Shown: positions 5,170 to 12,017, numbered from the stretch's first letter. The stretch: DNA of 12,017 nucleotides from Anaerolineae bacterium (GCA_015492875.1 WGEI01000404.1:1-12017); one strand, 5' to 3'. Program-made: numbers and translations. The notes: generated from the letters alone by a model not told the origin.

Positions 5170-6075
5170 ATGGGCGTTTACCATCTCATGGGAGCGGGCT
5201 TCTCACCCGGAGTTATAACAGCGTCATTGGCTTATTATAAAAAAATGTATGAGGAAAAAGATAACGACTTTTTTCGAGGTAGAAATACTTTACGAAAAAC
5301 AGAGGCCGTCATTATCTTCACCACTCCACAAGTCATAAATAAGCCAGATGTTAAGTTCGAAGATAATGCCTATGGGCGGACAAAAGGAAAAGCTGGTGAG
5401 GGGAAGTGGCTTGATATTGTTCAAAAATTCATAAAAAAAGAACGGGGAGAGTGGCTTGACGATAAATTCGTCTTATATTTTTTAGAGGCTGACCACATAG
5501 ACTTCAATAGAAGTCGTAATACCCTCATAGATTTATTCTACGCACTACAGAAGAAGGAAGTTTGGGTTAACTTGACGGGTGGCTCTAATGTCATTAACCT
5601 CTCACTGTTCTTCATGACCATGATAAGCGGCATTACAGGTCGTGCATATTATACATACACTAGTCATTCTGAATTGTTGAGACCCGCTAGCCACAAGAAC
5701 TTTTGGCGTCCTATACCAGTATTGAAAGCAGACTTCGATACGCGATATATCGACATTTTGACGTGCTTAGAAACAACCACTGCCGCTGACGACAACGGAT
5801 GGGTTAAGGATGAAGATTTACGTTCAGAGTTAAACAGGTTATCTTCTTTCCAGAACCTAAATATTACCTCCCTGCGCCAAGACTTTTTGAACAAGCTTCA
5901 TGGGTGGCTCATTGAACGTGACGAAGACAAAAACCGAAATCGCATTTCTGCTAGTGGGCGAGAATTTTTAGAACTCGTTGAAGAAAACGAAGTATTAAGA
6001 GCACTTCTGACGAAAAAGAAACTCGATACTCCGCCGAAAATCGATGATCTTTGTAGGAGAATAAGTATAGATTAA
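5170..6075 (+). CDS. CARF-domain protein with C-terminal winged helix (orphan CRISPR-type sensor)
   Basis: 301 residues. The N-terminal ~190 residues look like a CARF domain, the Rossmann-like fold that binds cyclic oligoadenylates in type III CRISPR systems: an opening strand and loop YHLMGAGFSPGVITASL (4-20), a strand VIIFTTPQV, and the hallmark VWVNLTGGSNVINLSLFF (131-148), equivalent to the 'N-[LV]-T-G-G-[TS]' ligand loop. Residues about 191-272 look like a winged helix: ILTCLE, GWVKDEDLRSELNRL, ITSLRQDFLNKLHGWLIERDE, then NRISASGREFLELVEEN. This matches CARF-HTH regulators (Csa3-like) more than CARF nucleases; no HEPN R-x4-6-H motif or PD-(D/E)xK block was recognised. ATG 5170 follows AAAGG (5155-5159) and a TATAAT box; an upstream TTG at 5113 would lie inside the promoter. 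The gene is visibly AT-richer than all neighbours, suggesting acquisition. No cas gene or array is in the window. Confidence 0.7.
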   Translation: MGVYHLMGAGFSPGVITASLAYYKKMYEEKDNDFFRGRNTLRKTEAVIIFTTPQVINKPDVKFEDNAYGRTKGKAGEGKWLDIVQKFIKKERGEWLDDKFVLYFLEADHIDFNRSRNTLIDLFYALQKKEVWVNLTGGSNVINLSLFFMTMISGITGRAYYTYTSHSELLRPASHKNFWRPIPVLKADFDTRYIDILTCLETTTAADDNGWVKDEDLRSELNRLSSFQNLNITSLRQDFLNKLHGWLIERDEDKNRNRISASGREFLELVEENEVLRALLTKKKLDTPPKIDDLCRRISID

Positions 6076-6095
6076 GTTATACAATAGATGCTAAT

Positions 6096-6134
6096 AGGCG
6101 GCTTTATACAACTTAAAGCCGCCTGATGTATTTT
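6096..6134. terminator. bidirectional terminator between CARF gene and acyl-AMP ligase
   Basis: AGGCGGCTTT (6096-6105) pairs perfectly with AAAGCCGCCT (6115-6124) around a nine-base loop; TGTATTTT follows on the plus strand. It separates two convergent genes and can serve both transcripts. Confidence 0.7.
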
Positions 6135-7822
6135 CATCCCCCCCGCTCTTGCAACCATTTTTGGCGGTTGGCGGCGCGGGAGATTTTGCCGCTGGACGTT
6201 TTTATCAGCCACTTCTCTCCCACCAAATGCACGTAGTTCAACGTGACGGTGGTTTGGCTGGCAACGGCCTGCCGTATCGCCTGTATGATGCGTTTATGCT
6301 CGGCGGGGTCGTCAGTATCCACTTCAGCCACTGCGGCGATGAGTTCCGTGCCCTCGCGCTCATCGGGCACGCCGAACACCACCGCCCGCCCCGGATGAAC
6401 GCCGTCCACTGTGTTGATAATGGCCTCAATATCCTGCGGGTAGACGTTTTTACCAGCGTTGATGATGAGGTCTTTCTTGCGGCCAATGACGTATACTTCG
6501 CCATCCGCAATATAGCCCATATCGCCCGTGAAGTACCAACCATCGCGGAAGGGGTCTAAATCGGGGCGCTTATAATAGCCGCTGAGCATACAATCGCTGC
6601 GGATGACCAACTCGCCGACGTGGCGCTCATCTAAAAATGTGCCATCTTCGGCGGCGACGCGCACCTCCGTATGGGGAATGGGCAGCCCACAGGAGACCAT
6701 CACCCGCGCATGAGGATGGTCGGGCGTAGCGGGGACGGCACGGCGGGCTTCATCCAGCGCGAGGCCATCGACAATATCGCGGCGGACGCTTTGGCCAAGT
6801 GGTGTTTGCGTAACGGCGAAGGTATTCTCCGCCATAGCATAGCTCACAGCCAACATCTCCTCACAAACGCCCAACGATGCAAAACGCGCTAAAAATAGCT
6901 GGTGGCTATCGTGACGCACAGGTTCGGAACAGTTGATGAAGGCGCGCATACTGGCCAGCGATAACCCTTCTATATCCCGAGAGCGCACCCGACGGGCACA
7001 GTGGTTATAGGCGAAGTTCGGCAGCCAGCACAACGTGCCCTTATGGGCGTGAATGGCGCGAAATAGCAAGGACGGACGCCGCACCCAATCAAAGGGGGAC
7101 ATGAGCACCAGCGGCACACCTTGAATGAGCGGCATGAGGAAGCCGGCAATCAGCCCCATATCGTGATACAGCGGCAGCCATGACACCACGACATCATCCG
7201 CCTGCAGCGCTAGCGCATCGCTATAGCTGGCAATTTGGTTGAGGACGGCTTGATGCGAGAGCGCTACACCCTTTTGTAAGCCTGTTGTGCCGCTGGAATG
7301 TTGTAAAAAGGCGATTTCTTCGGCGGCGGGCGCATGTGGCTCAAAGTTGGCCACATCTTCGGCGGGGATGAGGCCGCGCAAGTGGTTTGAGCCATAGACG
7401 GGGCAATCGACTGCCGCGCCCAACGTGGGGGCGAAGTCATCTGTCGTCAAGACAGCGCGCACCCCAGAGAGCCGCACCAGCTCGCCCATGTTGCGCATGT
7501 AAATTTGCGGGTCGAGCTTTTCAGTGAGCGTGGGGAACATCGACGGAATTGCGCCGACGAGCATCGCGCCCCAAAACAGATAAATGCTCTCCAAATTTTG
7601 CACATGGGCGACGATGATTAAATCGCGCGGCTTCACGCCCAAATGCTTCAGCGCGGCGGCATAGCGGCGCACCTCTCGGCGGAAATCGGCGCGGGTGATG
7701 ACGGTATCGGGCTGGTCAGTCTCTACGTAGATGATGGCCGCGCGCTCATCAGCTTGCTGCAGTGCGGCGGCATCGAGCAAGGTTTGGTATGCGGTGCGGG
7801 TGGCTAATTTCAACATAGGCAT
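6134..7822 (-). CDS. fatty-acyl-AMP ligase (adenylate-forming), DltA-position enzyme
   Basis: 562 residues of the ANL adenylating superfamily, cytosolic. Motifs in order: P-loop LQHSSGTTGLQKG (173-185), SWLPLYHDMGL (214-224, typical of fatty-acyl-AMP ligases), GYYKRPD (415-421), GWYFTGDMGYI (428-438), hinge GRKKDLIINAGKNVYPQDIE (447-466), and C-terminal KTSSGKISR with the adenylation lysine at 546. The enzyme activates a carboxylic acid as acyl-AMP and passes it to a carrier thiol. The neighbouring carrier protein gene, with which it shares a base (TAATG, overlap at 7822), argues for transfer to that protein rather than CoA. It occupies the place of DltA (D-alanine ligase) in a Dlt-like operon, but the sequence looks acyl-specific; chain length cannot be read. 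An in-frame ATG at 7816 is an alternative start. Last gene of the operon; ends at a shared terminator. Confidence 0.88.
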   Translation of the reverse strand: MPMLKLATRTAYQTLLDAAALQQADERAAIIYVETDQPDTVITRADFRREVRRYAAALKHLGVKPRDLIIVAHVQNLESIYLFWGAMLVGAIPSMFPTLTEKLDPQIYMRNMGELVRLSGVRAVLTTDDFAPTLGAAVDCPVYGSNHLRGLIPAEDVANFEPHAPAAEEIAFLQHSSGTTGLQKGVALSHQAVLNQIASYSDALALQADDVVVSWLPLYHDMGLIAGFLMPLIQGVPLVLMSPFDWVRRPSLLFRAIHAHKGTLCWLPNFAYNHCARRVRSRDIEGLSLASMRAFINCSEPVRHDSHQLFLARFASLGVCEEMLAVSYAMAENTFAVTQTPLGQSVRRDIVDGLALDEARRAVPATPDHPHARVMVSCGLPIPHTEVRVAAEDGTFLDERHVGELVIRSDCMLSGYYKRPDLDPFRDGWYFTGDMGYIADGEVYVIGRKKDLIINAGKNVYPQDIEAIINTVDGVHPGRAVVFGVPDEREGTELIAAVAEVDTDDPAEHKRIIQAIRQAVASQTTVTLNYVHLVGEKWLIKTSSGKISRAANRQKWLQERGG

Positions 7823-8073
7823 TACTGCAAATCACGCATGACGCGGGCGACCATTTGGTTGAGGGTATCCATCTTGGCGACGGTCAAATCGGGGTCGGGG
7901 ATATACACGCCGAACGCCTCTTCGACGAAAACAGCCAGCTCTGCCAGCGCAAAAGAATCCATCAGGCCGCCGGTGATGATGCCTTCGTCGTCGGTCAGGT
8001 CATAGCTTTCATCGCGGATGAGTTCGCGCTTGATGAATTCGCGCATTTTCTCGCGTACAGTTGTCTCGTCCAT
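7822..8073 (-). CDS. acyl carrier protein, DltC-like
   Basis: 83 residues, acidic, four-helix carrier protein. The phosphopantetheine site is GGLMDSFALAEL, with Ser40 as the attachment residue in the expected D-S-x-x-L/x context, followed by VFVEEAFGVYIPDPDL (helix II-III) as in DltC-type and other stand-alone carriers. It accepts the activated acyl group from the adjacent acyl-AMP ligase and presents it to the membrane acyltransferase. ATG 8073 is preferred because AAAGG lies eight bases ahead; a GTG at 8082 in the same frame would overlap that site. Gap of 13 bases to the upstream SGNH gene and a one-base overlap with the downstream ligase indicate translational coupling. Confidence 0.9.
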   Translation of the reverse strand: MDETTVREKMREFIKRELIRDESYDLTDDEGIITGGLMDSFALAELAVFVEEAFGVYIPDPDLTVAKMDTLNQMVARVMRDLQ

Positions 8074-8086
8074 CGGTTTCACCTTT

Positions 8087-9253
8087 TCATTCGCTATCGC
8101 CCTGTAGCAGCGCCATGATATGAGGGGCGAGCGCTTGCACCAGCTGCTCCGTCCCCTGCGGCGTCATGTGAACAGGGCTATCGGTAAATGCTTCCGGAGC
8201 GATGATACGCCACAGGTCAACATAGTGCCAGCCGTTTTCTTCTGCCTGTGCTGTCATCAAGTCGCGGTATTGGTCATAAGCCCAACGGGGATAGAAGAAG
8301 TTATAGCGTATGTCGCTATTTTCGCCCGCGCTGATGAACATCGGCTCGTTGACCAACAATAGCGGCACGTCGCCCGCCACTTGGTGGCCAGCCGCCAGCA
8401 CATCAAAAGCGAGGTCATCTACCGTCAGGGTTTGCGGTTGGGGGAAGTCCTCTCCCCAAGCCACGTCGCCCGCCTCAAAATCAGATTGGCGCAGGGTATA
8501 GCGCTCTGGGAGATACTGGTCGATGCCCGTCGCATCCCACATGAAGCCGTACAATTGCAGCCGCAACCAATCCGCCAGCGGGCGGCGTTGGCCGATGATG
8601 GTCTGCGCCATGAAGTCCGTTTCGGCCTCTAGGGTGGCGGTGTCATAGGCCAAGCCATAGCGACGGATGAAAGCGGCGGCGCGGGCGGGGTTGCGGGCGA
8701 CCATTGGCGCTTCTAATTGGCGAGAGCGCGGGAACGATTGCGCCGTCACCAGCCAAACGACCATATCCGGCTGGTACTGCATGGCATATTCCAACAGCAG
8801 CGCGTCCTTCATCAGCGCCATGATGGGATGGCCGAGATTGTAGAAGACGAGGCGGCGGCCATCGTCTAGCTGCAGGCCTTGCGCATTGAGGAAGGCGCTC
8901 AGCGTTTGGTCGGGCGGTAGCAAAAAGCCCCAAGTAGAGGAATCGCCCAGCAGGATGACGCGGAACTCATCATCGGCTTTCGGCTGGCTGATGACATGGG
9001 TGGCGAACATCGTCGGGATATTATCCACGCTGAGGTTATAAGCGCGGGCGGGGTCTTCGCCATAGGGCAAACGGACGCGCCCCGCCACCAGCCAGTTATA
9101 CACCGAAAGGCGGCCAATGGCATCTAACGGCGACAGGGCGGCATAGAGCACATTCACCAGCGCGAACAAGAGCGCGGCCTTGAGTAGAACGCGAACGACG
9201 AAGCCCCAAGTATAGGGGTGTTGTGGTTGGGTGAGCCACTTCCAGCCTGACAT
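8087..9253 (-). CDS. membrane-anchored SGNH-fold protein, DltD-like
   Basis: 388 residues. One hydrophobic helix at about 15-40 (TWGFVVRVLLKAALLFALVN) anchors the protein; the rest is probably extracytoplasmic. The SGNH/GDSL block I is ILLGDSSTWGFLL (100-112, nucleophile Ser105), and block V is FTDSPVHMTPQG with Asp358 and His362 as the expected catalytic pair. This arrangement, with an N-terminal anchor and an MBOAT partner, is that of DltD, AlgJ/AlgX and related polymer O-acylation proteins. It is expected to take the acyl group from the MBOAT side and place it on a surface polymer. The start ATG at 9253 shares one base with the MBOAT stop (TAATG); the open frame reaches 40 codons further but without support. 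Confidence 0.85.
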   Translation of the reverse strand: MSGWKWLTQPQHPYTWGFVVRVLLKAALLFALVNVLYAALSPLDAIGRLSVYNWLVAGRVRLPYGEDPARAYNLSVDNIPTMFATHVISQPKADDEFRVILLGDSSTWGFLLPPDQTLSAFLNAQGLQLDDGRRLVFYNLGHPIMALMKDALLLEYAMQYQPDMVVWLVTAQSFPRSRQLEAPMVARNPARAAAFIRRYGLAYDTATLEAETDFMAQTIIGQRRPLADWLRLQLYGFMWDATGIDQYLPERYTLRQSDFEAGDVAWGEDFPQPQTLTVDDLAFDVLAAGHQVAGDVPLLLVNEPMFISAGENSDIRYNFFYPRWAYDQYRDLMTAQAEENGWHYVDLWRIIAPEAFTDSPVHMTPQGTEQLVQALAPHIMALLQGDSE

Positions 9254-10698
9254 TATGCGCCCCCAAACAATTTGACAAAGACGGATAAAGCGGTTTGGGC
9301 ATCTGGCAGGGCGAACCATACCCACCCCAGCGCCACAAAGTGAAAGGTGAGCACAACGCCCGCCCCGTGCCACAGGCGTTTTTGCGCGGGTTTGTCTTTG
9401 AGGCCGTTATACCAGCGGCGGGTGCGGTCGCTCCACATTTTATGAATGAACAGCCCCACGCCATGCCACAGCCCCCAGATGATGAATGTCCACGTCACGC
9501 CATGCCACAGGCCAATCACCAGCATGGTGCTCATATGCCCAGCGAATTGAATGGCCGCGTTGGAAGGGCGCGGCTTGCGGCGTAAGAGGGCGCGGGTCAA
9601 GGGCGAATAGATATAGAAGCGCGCCCAATTGCTGAGGGTGATATGCCAGCTTTGCCAAAAGCTCTGAAGATTGTTCTTGAGATAGGGGCGGTCGAAGTTC
9701 TCTGGCAATTTGATGCCGAACAGAATGCCGATGCCGATAGCAATATCGGAATAACCGCTAAAATCGAAGAACAGGCGAAAAGTATAGGCATATAACAGCA
9801 GCCACAACGCGCCGCCTTCCGCTTGGTGGGCATTCACGCCGTTGAGAGCGAAAAGGGCGATACTATCGGCGATGACAAACTTCTTCATCAGGCCAACAGC
9901 GATGCGCCCGCCCCCTTCTACCCAGCGAGGTGGGGTGAAAATAGCGGCGGCAGCTAGGGCGCGGTGGTCTTCCTGAAAACGCTCGGCGCGGTCGATGGGG
10001 CCGGCGGTGAGCGCGGGGAAGAAGATGATGTAATTGAGATATTCCAGCAAGCTCAAATCGGGCAATTGGCCAGTTTGCCTATCGCGCAAGGTGTGCAAAA
10101 TGCGGAAGGCGATATAGGAGAAGCCAAGCCACGTCAAATCGGCGGGCGTCGCCAAGTTCGGGTCTGCACCAGCATTTTGGCGCAAGAGCGCGGCCAGCCA
10201 TGACGCCAGCGCATCGGTTTTGAAGATGGCGAAGGTGATGATAATGGCGAAAATGGCCGCCTGTACTAGCTGCCGCCCCTTGATGGCGCGCGCCAGCCCG
10301 TAGATAAGCGCCAAGCCTAAGGCCAAACCCAAGATAACCGTTTCGATTGGCGGGGGGCGAGAGGCCGTCGGGCGCAAGGCGGGGGCGAGGTAGCGCGTTG
10401 CCGCCACCGCCAACACCAACCCCAAAACGACAATGAGCGTTTTCAAGTCATCGCGTGTAAATATAGGGGATGGGGTATCTGCGTCGCGGGGCTTCGTCGC
10501 TGCCCAGCCGCCAATGGCGATGAGCAAGGTCGCGGTGGGAAAGGCGAAATCGAGATAGCGCACATCGACGAAGGGCTGTAGCCAATACACCGCCACCACG
10601 CTGATGGCCAAAAGCGCCCAAGCGCGCCCGCGCCCGCGCACTAAGACGGCATAGAGCAGCGCTAATGTGCTGAAAACGGCAATATGAATGAGCGTCAC
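9253..10698 (-). CDS. MBOAT-family membrane O-acyltransferase, DltB-like
   Basis: 481 residues with about ten or more membrane segments. MBOAT hallmarks: FSYIAFRILH (193-202), YIIFFPALTAGPIDR (223-237), FDFSGYSDIAIG (311-322), LPENFDRPY followed by SFWQSWHITLSNWARFYIY (346-364, with His352), and GLWHG (396-400), whose His399 is the catalytic histidine of the family. It is expected to move an acyl group from the cytosolic carrier protein across or onto the membrane. The start is GTG 10698, ten bases after AGGGG, which lies within the final codons of the preceding microprotein gene; ATG is not available near it. Four bases separate it from that gene. The downstream SGNH gene overlaps by one base. 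Confidence 0.92.
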   Translation of the reverse strand: MTLIHIAVFSTLALLYAVLVRGRGRAWALLAISVVAVYWLQPFVDVRYLDFAFPTATLLIAIGGWAATKPRDADTPSPIFTRDDLKTLIVVLGLVLAVAATRYLAPALRPTASRPPPIETVILGLALGLALIYGLARAIKGRQLVQAAIFAIIITFAIFKTDALASWLAALLRQNAGADPNLATPADLTWLGFSYIAFRILHTLRDRQTGQLPDLSLLEYLNYIIFFPALTAGPIDRAERFQEDHRALAAAAIFTPPRWVEGGGRIAVGLMKKFVIADSIALFALNGVNAHQAEGGALWLLLYAYTFRLFFDFSGYSDIAIGIGILFGIKLPENFDRPYLKNNLQSFWQSWHITLSNWARFYIYSPLTRALLRRKPRPSNAAIQFAGHMSTMLVIGLWHGVTWTFIIWGLWHGVGLFIHKMWSDRTRRWYNGLKDKPAQKRLWHGAGVVLTFHFVALGWVWFALPDAQTALSVFVKLFGGA

Positions 10699-10702
10699 GG
10701 TT

Positions 10703-10834
10703 TTAGAACCCCTGATAAATCCATTGTGGCGCGCTATCTGTTGTGACTATGATGAGCAAAATCACCAACAAGGCCAGACTGAGCGCAAAGACATTTTCAC
10801 GAGAGAGTATGCGTCGTAACATCACAGTTTCCAT
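10703..10834 (-). CDS. DltX-like single-TM microprotein, C-terminal WIYQGF
   Basis: A very short gene. From ATG 10822 it encodes 39 residues, and from the in-frame ATG 10834 it encodes 43 (adding METV). A short basic N terminus (MLRRILSREN) is followed by one membrane helix (FALSLALLVILLIIVT, about 12-27 of the short form), a short spacer and the terminal WIYQGF. The C terminus resembles DltX, the microprotein of Gram-positive dlt operons, which as I recall ends in an aromatic-Ile-Tyr motif with final Phe and whose Tyr relays D-alanine from DltB to DltD. Topology (positive inside) would place the C terminus outside. Four bases before the MBOAT gene, so clearly cotranscribed. Ribosome site is ambiguous: AGG before 10834, GGA before 10822. 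Confidence 0.75.
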   Translation of the reverse strand: METVMLRRILSRENVFALSLALLVILLIIVTTDSAPQWIYQGF

Positions 10835-10929
10835 TGTTGCCTATAACCGCTTAAAATCGCGGTAAGAAATTGAGTGTATAGTATAGCGAAAAATGATAAC
10901 GTTGAAAAAGTGTATTCAGGAGGTTGACT
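10835..10929. promoter_or_regulatory. divergent promoter region
   Basis: The 95-base spacer between the acyl-transfer operon (leftward) and the secreted SGNH-like gene (rightward). Back-to-back -10 candidates overlap: TATAGT on plus at 10877-10882 and TATACT on minus (complement of 10880-10885). For minus, a poor -35 (TTCAAC, complement of 10901-10906) is 15 bases away; plus has no clear -35. A small dyad ACCGC/GCGGT spans 10846-10863. Overlapping promoters would tend to couple the two units. Confidence 0.4.
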
Positions 10930-11910
10930 ATGGTGTTATTGCGAAAGTACGGTTTGTTCTTATTATTGGCGTTGGTGCTGGCAGTAGGTGGGGCGCTGGC
11001 GCAAGATGAAGAGCCGCTGACAGCGGAAGATTTGGGCATTGACCTTTCACCACCAGAGTATGGGGCGTTTGATGAGGCGGAAGTGGTGGATATCGATATA
11101 ACCGCCTACCCCATTTTGCCAGAGGTGACCGACCACGCCCGCATCATCTACCAGCGCGGTATAGAAGCGGGCAATAACCCCCGCCGCTTCTCTAAACTGG
11201 GCGATTGCATGACCGCCACCTACGAGCATTTTCTCGGCCCATTTGGTACGGGCGAGTATGACCTCGGCGAGTATGAAGAGTTGCAAGCAGTGATTGACCA
11301 TTTCAGCGTGCCAGCGCGCGATGAGGGCTTTGAGTTCGATTCGTTCGCCAATCCTGGCCTAGCGACGGCGAACGGCTTCAATACGGCCAGCGTGCTCGAT
11401 TCTATTTGGGCGAATCCCAATTGGTGTCAAGCAGGGGAAAGCCCGCTAGCATGTGAGTACCGTGCGACCAAGCCCGTTTACTCGCTGATTATGTTCGGTA
11501 CAAATGACGTGATGTTCATCCCTGCGGCGGACTTCGATTTTTACTTGCGCACGGTCGTATTAGAGACGATTAACCGCGACATTGTGCCCATCCTGTACAC
11601 CATCCCCACCCGCCCCGAATTTCCAGAGCGGACGCTGCTTTATAACCAGATTATCATCAACATTGCCGAAGATTATGACCTGCCGCTGGTGAACTTGTGG
11701 CTGGCCATCCAGGATTTACCCAATGAGGGCGTTGACCCGATTGAGCCAATTCATCTGAGCTTTGCGGAAGAGGGCAATAGTGGGTATCTGACAGAAGAAT
11801 ACTTGCAGTATGGCTATCCAGTGCGCAATTTATTGACGTTACAAACGTTGAAAATTCTCAATGATGCGCTCTATGAAGCGGAGGGCGAGACGGCACGGGC
11901 GGCAAGCTAG
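10930..11910 (+). CDS. secreted SGNH-like protein with Cys at the nucleophile position
   Basis: 326 residues. A signal peptide (MVLLRKYGLFLLLALVLAVGG, cleavage near ALA-Q) leads to an acidic linker and then a domain with SGNH landmarks: block I KLGDCMTATYEHF, where GDC replaces the usual GDS; MFGTNDVMF (block III, Gly and Asn present); and DPIEPIHLSF, a possible block V with the His. Two other cysteines (NWCQ and LACEY) could form a disulfide. The start ATG 10930 follows a perfect AGGAGG six bases away. The protein is expected outside the cytoplasm. Divergent from an acyl-transfer operon that also encodes an SGNH protein, so a role in the same surface modification (for example deacylation, binding or a second transfer step) is possible but unproven. 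If Cys is not catalytic the protein may be an inactive binding domain. Confidence 0.75.
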   Translation: MVLLRKYGLFLLLALVLAVGGALAQDEEPLTAEDLGIDLSPPEYGAFDEAEVVDIDITAYPILPEVTDHARIIYQRGIEAGNNPRRFSKLGDCMTATYEHFLGPFGTGEYDLGEYEELQAVIDHFSVPARDEGFEFDSFANPGLATANGFNTASVLDSIWANPNWCQAGESPLACEYRATKPVYSLIMFGTNDVMFIPAADFDFYLRTVVLETINRDIVPILYTIPTRPEFPERTLLYNQIIINIAEDYDLPLVNLWLAIQDLPNEGVDPIEPIHLSFAEEGNSGYLTEEYLQYGYPVRNLLTLQTLKILNDALYEAEGETARAAS

Positions 11911-11923
11911 GCGGAAAATAGCG

Positions 11924-11955
11924 AAGGGCGACTATCTCCATCAAGCCGCCCTTTT
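11924..11955 (+). terminator. terminator-like hairpin after the secreted SGNH-like gene
   Basis: AAGGGCG (11924-11930) pairs with CGCCCTT (11947-11953) around a 16-base loop, with T at 11952-11955 forming the tail. The loop is large and the tail short, but the position just after the stop codon fits. Confidence 0.5.
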
Positions 11956-11975
11956 CAGACGCGGGTTATTCTGAT

Positions 11976-12000
11976 TTACTTATCAACATATGGTAAGTAA
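11976..12000. repeat. 10-bp inverted repeat at the right edge
   Basis: TTACTTATCA (11976-11985) faces TGGTAAGTAA (11991-12000) around a five-base spacer, one G-T pair. The AT-rich dyad could be an operator for a gene beyond the window or a second terminator stem. Nothing more can be said from here. Confidence 0.45.
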
Positions 12001-12017
12001 TTTGAATGAATTTACTA

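Noticed and set aside
6149..6559. Plus-strand open frame within the acyl-AMP ligase
   Set aside because: It is antisense to a gene with complete family motifs and shows no motif of its own.
8074..8082. GTG start for the carrier protein
   Set aside because: It overlaps the AAAGG ribosome site that correctly spaces ATG 8073.
9254..9373. 40-codon upstream extension of the DltD-like gene
   Set aside because: It overlaps the MBOAT 3' end in another frame; ATG 9253 forms a TAATG coupling site.
11047..11420. Minus-strand open frames within the secreted SGNH-like gene
   Set aside because: They are antisense to a gene with a signal peptide, perfect ribosome site and motifs.

Overview
The window looks like a chromosomal segment of a moderately GC-rich bacterium. 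Gene order and protein style (C-minus L33, NusG with an acidic N-terminal tail, an L11/L1 pair without L10/L12, many SGNH/MBOAT genes) suggest a Chloroflexota-type lineage, possibly Anaerolineae. That placement is an inference from gene style only.

Layout: (1) 1-710, minus strand, the N-terminal part of a GMC-type FAD oxidoreductase running off the left edge. (2) 1062-4297, plus strand, a translation/secretion block: an extended -10 promoter, tRNA-Thr(TGT), tRNA-Tyr(GTA), tRNA-Thr(GGT), rpmG, tRNA-Trp(CCA), secE, nusG, a structured leader with a terminator-like hairpin, rplK and rplA. The tuf gene that often follows these tRNAs and the rplJ-rplL pair that usually follows rplA are absent here. 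(3) 4346-6075, plus strand, an accessory stretch: a small protein resembling a degenerate DarG-type macro domain, a 300-base intergenic region full of perfect hairpins, and an AT-rich gene for a CARF-winged-helix protein (a CRISPR-type cyclic-oligonucleotide sensor fold) with no CRISPR array or cas gene nearby. (4) 6134-10834, minus strand, a five-gene acyl-transfer operon read from right to left: a 39-43 residue single-TM microprotein, an MBOAT acyltransferase, a membrane-anchored SGNH protein, an acyl carrier protein and a fatty-acyl-AMP ligase. (5) 10930-11910, plus strand, divergent from that operon: a secreted SGNH-like protein with Cys where the nucleophile Ser is expected.

The most notable system is (4). 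It has every part of a Gram-positive dlt (D-alanylation) system in the order X-B-D-C-A, but the adenylating enzyme looks like a fatty-acyl-AMP ligase. The microprotein is too short for ordinary gene callers and ends in Trp-Ile-Tyr-Gln-Gly-Phe, like the tyrosine-containing C-terminal motif of DltX. The proposed flow is: the ligase activates a carboxylic acid as acyl-AMP, loads it on the carrier protein in the cytosol, the MBOAT moves it across the membrane (probably via the microprotein Tyr), and the SGNH protein places it on a surface polymer. The acyl group and polymer cannot be read from sequence. No CRISPR array, insertion sequence, rRNA or integrase was seen.
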